Shown: positions 59,990-64,000 of the stretch, one piece after another
How positions within the stretch are numbered: position 1 is the stretch's first letter
How the letters are laid out: each line of letters opens with the position of its first letter
DNA from: Quercus robur
Lineage: Eukaryota; Streptophyta; Magnoliopsida; Fagales; Fagaceae
Assembly (NCBI RefSeq): GCF_932294415.1
Contig: NC_065539.1
Span: 51,727,501 to 51,791,500, forward strand
DNA length: 64,000 nucleotides
Direction of reading: 5' to 3'
Notes under the pieces: model-generated
What the model was told of the DNA's origin: nothing
The model's input: the letters and a program-made list of their open reading frames with translations, nothing else
The model's database searches: none
Translations under genes and position numbers: made by a program

Positions 59990-60400
59990 TTAAATAAGTG
60001 TTTTTATTGATTTTTGAAAATTAGAAATTAAAAATAGCATTTTGCTTGTTTTCAGTTTTCTTCACAAATTGAGTTTTGAAAATAGTTTTTGTTTTCTACC
60101 TATTTTGAGTTGCCAAACATGTTTTTTAGTCACAAAAAATAGAAAATAGTTTTTGAAAACAGAAAATAAGAGTAGAAACCAGTTACCAAATATACCCTAG
60201 TGTTCATAATCTCTCTCTCTCTCTCTCCATACTATCCAAATCCCTAAATGAATAAACCCCAAATCAAAGCCTACATCGTGGTCGTGACTATGTAGCTCGT
60301 CATCATTCAGTAAATTGTAAGCACATATCAAAAATTGCCCTGGACACGGGTGTTGCCTTGGATATGTATAATTGAGATCTTTAAAGTGTTATTAATAAAA
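59990..60400. repeat. Direct duplication, unit 2
   Basis: Second copy of 59276-59680. Lies about 600 bp before the second lipoxygenase start. Contains a longer CT-run than unit 1. Confidence 0.9.
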
Positions 60401-61014
60401 AAATAATCACACTCACATGTACAAAGTAATGACTTCAACGCTAGCTATTTTTCAGTCTCCAGTTCTCTCTTTTTTATTTTTATTTTTTATTTTTTGAGTA
60501 TTGGGTCTCATCACACTGTTAACTATTTTCATCTATTAAGCAGCTCTATTTTCTCCCTTCAGTTTTCTCTTCATTTTGGAGAGAAAACTTTTTAGTGAGC
60601 CCAAAGAGAGAAAACACCCAAACCATACTATTTATTTTCCTTTCTCTCCACCTAACCACACACTCTAAAATAGTTTTTCTTTCCATTTTCTCCTCAAAAA
60701 TTTTCACCCACCCTATTTTACCTTCAAAAAACACACTCTAATTCCGAATAGCCTTGATGCAACAGCCCCTTTCTCTTCTCTTTTTCTCCTCAGCGTGTCC
60801 AACACGCCTAAGCCAACCAACCCCAATAAATCCAAAGCCAACTAACCTAATAACTCATGCAACTTTTGTACGTGACGAAGAAAAGTTCAGAGACATGAAA
60901 GGCAAGCTCATTAAATGAGCACGTGTATCACAAGTGGACTGGACCCATGGTGCAGTGCATCCATGACCCAACACCAATGGCAAGGCCGAAGAGAATTAGT
61001 AGATTGAGAGGGAA
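60401..61014 (+). promoter_or_regulatory. 5' flank of lipoxygenase copy 2
   Basis: No homology to the copy-1 promoter was evident. CT-rich blocks (60560-60700, 60770-60790), a G-box (60920-60925) and the first unit of a 45-bp repeat (60976). No certain TATA box. Confidence 0.4.
60920..60925 (+). promoter_or_regulatory. G-box CACGTG
   Basis: CACGTG in GAGCACGTGTATC, 90 nt before the ATG. G-boxes bind bZIP/bHLH factors, and LOX genes are often stress- or jasmonate-responsive. Function here is inferred only. Confidence 0.35.
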
Positions 61015-61110
61015 ATGTCCAATGGCAAGACTGAAGAGAACTCGCATTTTGAGAGGAAAATGTCCACTGGTAAGACCGAAGAGAATTCGCAGATTGAGAA
61101 GATGGGTGAG
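60976..61110 (+). repeat. Three tandem 45-bp units, two inside the coding exon
   Basis: Units 60976-61020, 61021-61065 and 61066-61110, about 80 percent alike, each starting AATGGCAAG or ACTGGTAAG. In the lipoxygenase frame they give NGKAEEN--IEREMS (two TAG stops), NGKTEENSHFERKMS and TGKTEENSQIEKMG. The unit is 15 codons, so gains and losses keep frame. Confidence 0.92.
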
Positions 61111-61291
61111 ACTGAGAGCAAGAATGTAAAAGGGACTGAGAGCAGGAAAGTAAAAGGGAGTGTTGTTTTAATGAAGAAGAACTACGTGTTGTGCTGCAAG
61201 AATATCATAGCCTCGTTTATTGATCGGATTTATGAGTTGTTAGGCAAACGTGTGTCCATGCAACTCATCAGTTCTGTTCATCCTGATCCAG
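61015..61291 (+). CDS. Lipoxygenase copy 2, exon 1 (gene continues past window end)
   Basis: 277 nt (92 codons plus 1 nt), ending CCA G|GTTACT at the same phase-1 position as copy 1. The C-terminal part ([25 protein letters not shown]) is almost the copy-1 sequence. The N-terminus is different: two 15-residue Lys/Glu-rich repeats replace the Cys/Ser start of copy 1. VLCCKNI stands where copy 1 has VLDFKDI. The ATG at 61015 is the first after in-frame TAG codons in repeat unit 1. The rest of the PLAT domain and the catalytic domain lie outside, so whether the gene is intact cannot be judged. Confidence 0.85.
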
Positions 61292-64000
61292 GTTACTCTC
61301 TTTCTCTAATAACTATTTCTATATCTTGCTTGAGTTATATCAGTGGACTCTGTCATGTACGTACGTTAGTCCTTTTTTTTTTTTTTTTGGTTGAGAAACG
61401 TTCGTTAGTCCTTAGATGAAGCCAAAATCACTACTTTCAAATCAAAAATCAAAATTTTAGGTGTATTAAACTACTAATTTAAAATAGCTCTAATCTGTAA
61501 ATGTTTATTAAGATAAATAATGTTGTATTGTTTTCTTTGTGAAATAATGAAAATTTTGGTCTCTCTATAAATAAAAAACTATATCTTTTTACTTTCTTTT
61601 TTTAATTTTTTTAAAAAAATTTATTCTCTTATCATGGGCCAATTTTTCAGTGATACAATATAATGGGATTAAGTTTTTTCAATCGTGATAGTTGGAAAGA
61701 AAAAGAGAAAGTAGAGTTTTCCTAACATTTAAAATAAAATTTCACCTTGTATCCCCTCTATTGTAATTTTGCCTTTATGGATGACATGTCAAAACATGAG
61801 CTTTGCAAAATTTATTGCAACGCTTCAATTATTATATGCTAACTTGTAACCAGTACATTAATACATTTTAAAATATGCAATTAGATGCATTTTATAATTC
61901 CTACAAAAGCTAAATATGGTCATTATTATATTTTGTTAACTCTTAAAAAAGGATTGTAAGAATATTTTTTAGTAGAAAATGCAATTTGTTCATATTTGAT
62001 TGTGTATTTTATTTTAGAAAAAAAAAATTGTTATTTTACTTCTTAACTCAATTTTTGTTATCATGATGAAATAATCTTACTTCACGTGTGCATTTTTTAA
62101 ATAAGAACTGAACAATTAACTTCTAGAACATAATATAATTTTTCATTGAAATTTATTTTTTGAACTAATAATATATAAGTTATTGTAAGAAAATCTAGGT
62201 TTTAAATAGATTGGAAGTAATTTCAAATGGGACTTAAATAGAATGAGCTAGACATAGTTTTAGATTAGGTAATCTTAAATGGAGTTAAAATAGTTTTAAA
62301 TAGGTTGGAAATATTATGCATTCAAAATTTTACTAATGAGATGGAATGACACCTAGCACAAATTGATGCTCATTTAAAATATAGAGACACTTGGAATCAA
62401 ATTACTTGTTGACATCTCAAATTTGAAATCACATAGCTCTAGCTCTAGATATAATGTGCGGTAGTAGTTTACAAGTATTACTATTTTGTTTTGTTTTGTT
62501 TTTAATATTTTATTATTGAATTATCTTCCTCAGTTTATATTCAAATTAATAATCCCTCTTCCAAAGGATAAGATTCTTTAAAAAAGAAAAAAAAGTTTTC
62601 TAGTATTATTAAAATAAATAAATTCTAAAACTAAAATTATTATTGAAACTACTGTAATATTTAATATAAAACTAACAAAATCTTCAACAACAGCAATTAG
62701 TGATAAATACTTGCACCAAAATTAAGAAATTGATTTGACACATGATATATAATTAGACCTCCAATTTTCGAATTTAATGAGATTTTCTCTAAGTTTTGAC
62801 TTTAAATACTATATATACTAGCTAGCTTGTAATCCTATGTATATGCATGACCACATTTAAAAACATATACTTAGATACATAGTGTTTTTTTTTTAATTAA
62901 AAAAAAGATATATAGTTTGATTCCTACATAAGTTAAATATAATTGATGATCATTCTTATATTTTGTTAACTCTTAAGAAAAAAAACTTGTAAGACTATCT
63001 ATGAAATAATTCTCATTGGTTGTGCTATTATTTTAATAAAAAGTTAAAATACTTCTCAATTATTGCAATGAGTAGTAAATACCAAATACCTTCACCAAAA
63101 TTAAGAAATTGCTATAAAATAATTATATTTTTTTTAAAAAAATCTCTTTAACATGGTATTACATTTAATATAAAAATTAACTAACTTCATGAGTTTTGAA
63201 ATGAGTAATAAATACTTTCAATTGACACATGTCACAAAATTAGAACTCAATTGAAATCTAATTTAGAAATGTAATTAGATTTTCTTTCAACTTTGAATAC
63301 ACACACTAGTACGTAGCCTTGTGTATATGCATGGGTACAATTAAAAACAATCACAATTATACATTTTTTATAGAAGGGATTCAAATTATACATAATATTA
63401 GCTTACACATTTTTTAAGCAATATATTTCTAAAATATGTAATGGTTTCTCATATTATATATATATATATATATATATATGATGTAGAATTTAATCTGATT
63501 TAGACTCTTAGATTTTTTCACCGAATAATTCACTTGTCACGGAAATTAAAAAAATAAATGGACACATCGCGAAAAATTAGACTTCAATTGAAATTCAATT
63601 TAGAATCTAATTGGATTTGGACTCTTTGATTTTTACACTCTATAATTCACTTGACACAAAATTTAAAATTCAATGGGACATATGGCACAAAATTGAGAAT
63701 TCAAATAAAACCTGATTGAATTTTCTCTGAACTTTAGCTATATATATAGCTTTACACAGGACTAGAGGCCAACAAAGATAATAATAACTAAAATAAACCA
63801 TTTTATTAATTAAAACGAGTCATTTAGTCCAGTACAATCATTTGGGTTCAAAGCTCAGTCTAGTTGTAAGTAAACTCAGTTCAATTAATTGGGATCAAAG
63901 CGAAGTTTAGCATAGTTAAATTTTAATCAAGTAGCTTTTGAACAACTTCCTAGCACTGTCTCTTTGATCTTGATAAGTATATAAGATTGCAATGATAAAA
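61292..64000 (+). other. Intron 1 of lipoxygenase copy 2 (incomplete)
   Basis: At least 2709 nt against 613 nt in copy 1. The last 240 nt (from GGACTAGAGGCCAAC near 63760) align with copy 1 from 51298, so exon 2 should begin within about 70 nt beyond the window. The added middle part is AT-rich with diverged internal repeats (TTATATTTTGTTAACTCTTA at 61926 and 62958) and (AT)n at 63456-63479. Confidence 0.8.
61364..61413 (-). mobile_element. Ultrashort retroinsert (28 nt) in lipoxygenase copy 2 intron 1
   Basis: CGTTAGTCCTT at 61364-61374 and 61403-61413. The insert reads AACGTTTCTCAACC plus 14 A on the minus strand. In copy 1 the same place (51053-51066) reads CATGTTAGTCCTTCGATG without insert, so the empty site is known. 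Confidence 0.85.

Noticed and set aside
60923-61129. 68-residue Arg-rich repeat protein
   Set aside because: Alternative frame of the 45-bp coding repeat. The lipoxygenase frame continues into conserved exon sequence, this one does not.
1-64000. CRISPR array, operon or prophage
   Set aside because: Plant nuclear DNA with introns and transposons. Tandem repeats found here lack spacer structure.

Overview
The window is plant nuclear DNA, almost certainly from a woody eudicot. It is AT-rich and gene-poor. It holds multi-exon genes with GT-AG introns and dense layers of LINE, SINE, hAT, PIF/Harbinger-like, Stowaway and LTR-derived repeats. Several MITE families (ends such as GTTTGGATACCGCTTATTTT) look like families common in Fagales genomes such as oak and chestnut. 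That placement is from memory, so the genus is only a guess.

Host genes. (1) A complete minus-strand gene at 6101-11826 has eight exons and encodes a 436-residue VMP1/KMS-type ER membrane protein (VTT/SNARE-associated family). Its first intron uses a GC donor. (2) A complete plus-strand lipoxygenase gene at 50730-55413 has nine exons and encodes 882 residues. It looks like a cytosolic 9-lipoxygenase, with all five iron ligands present. (3) The first exon of a second, tandem lipoxygenase lies at 61015-61291. Its first intron runs off the window end. No other host protein gene can be supported; 12.3-50.5 kb is repeats and unassigned AT-rich DNA.

Repeat landscape. The centrepiece is a nested block at 18570-28856. 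A near-full-length L1-type LINE (about 5.9 kb net, flanked by a 13-bp target duplication) was hit by a 3379-bp hAT transposon (8-bp duplication ATCTAGAA) and a 971-bp PIF/Harbinger-like element (3-bp TAA duplication). Dropping each insert plus one target copy restores the LINE reading frame exactly. Elsewhere there are five copies of one tRNA-derived SINE family (one split by a hAT MITE, one in intron 1 of the KMS gene), two related solo LTRs in opposite orientation, a Stowaway MITE, a four-copy MITE family, several fold-back elements and local duplications.

Most unusual observation. At least six sites carry inserts of only 13-33 nt, made of a short tail such as GTTTCTC plus an A-run, each flanked by a 9-19 bp direct repeat. 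They look like extremely 5'-truncated retrotransposition events. One lies in intron 1 of the second lipoxygenase, and the paralogous intron in the first copy shows the uninserted site.

How the genes relate: the two lipoxygenases are a tandem pair (same exon-1 boundary and phase, homologous intron ends). The KMS gene is functionally unrelated to them. All repeat-encoded proteins here are broken.
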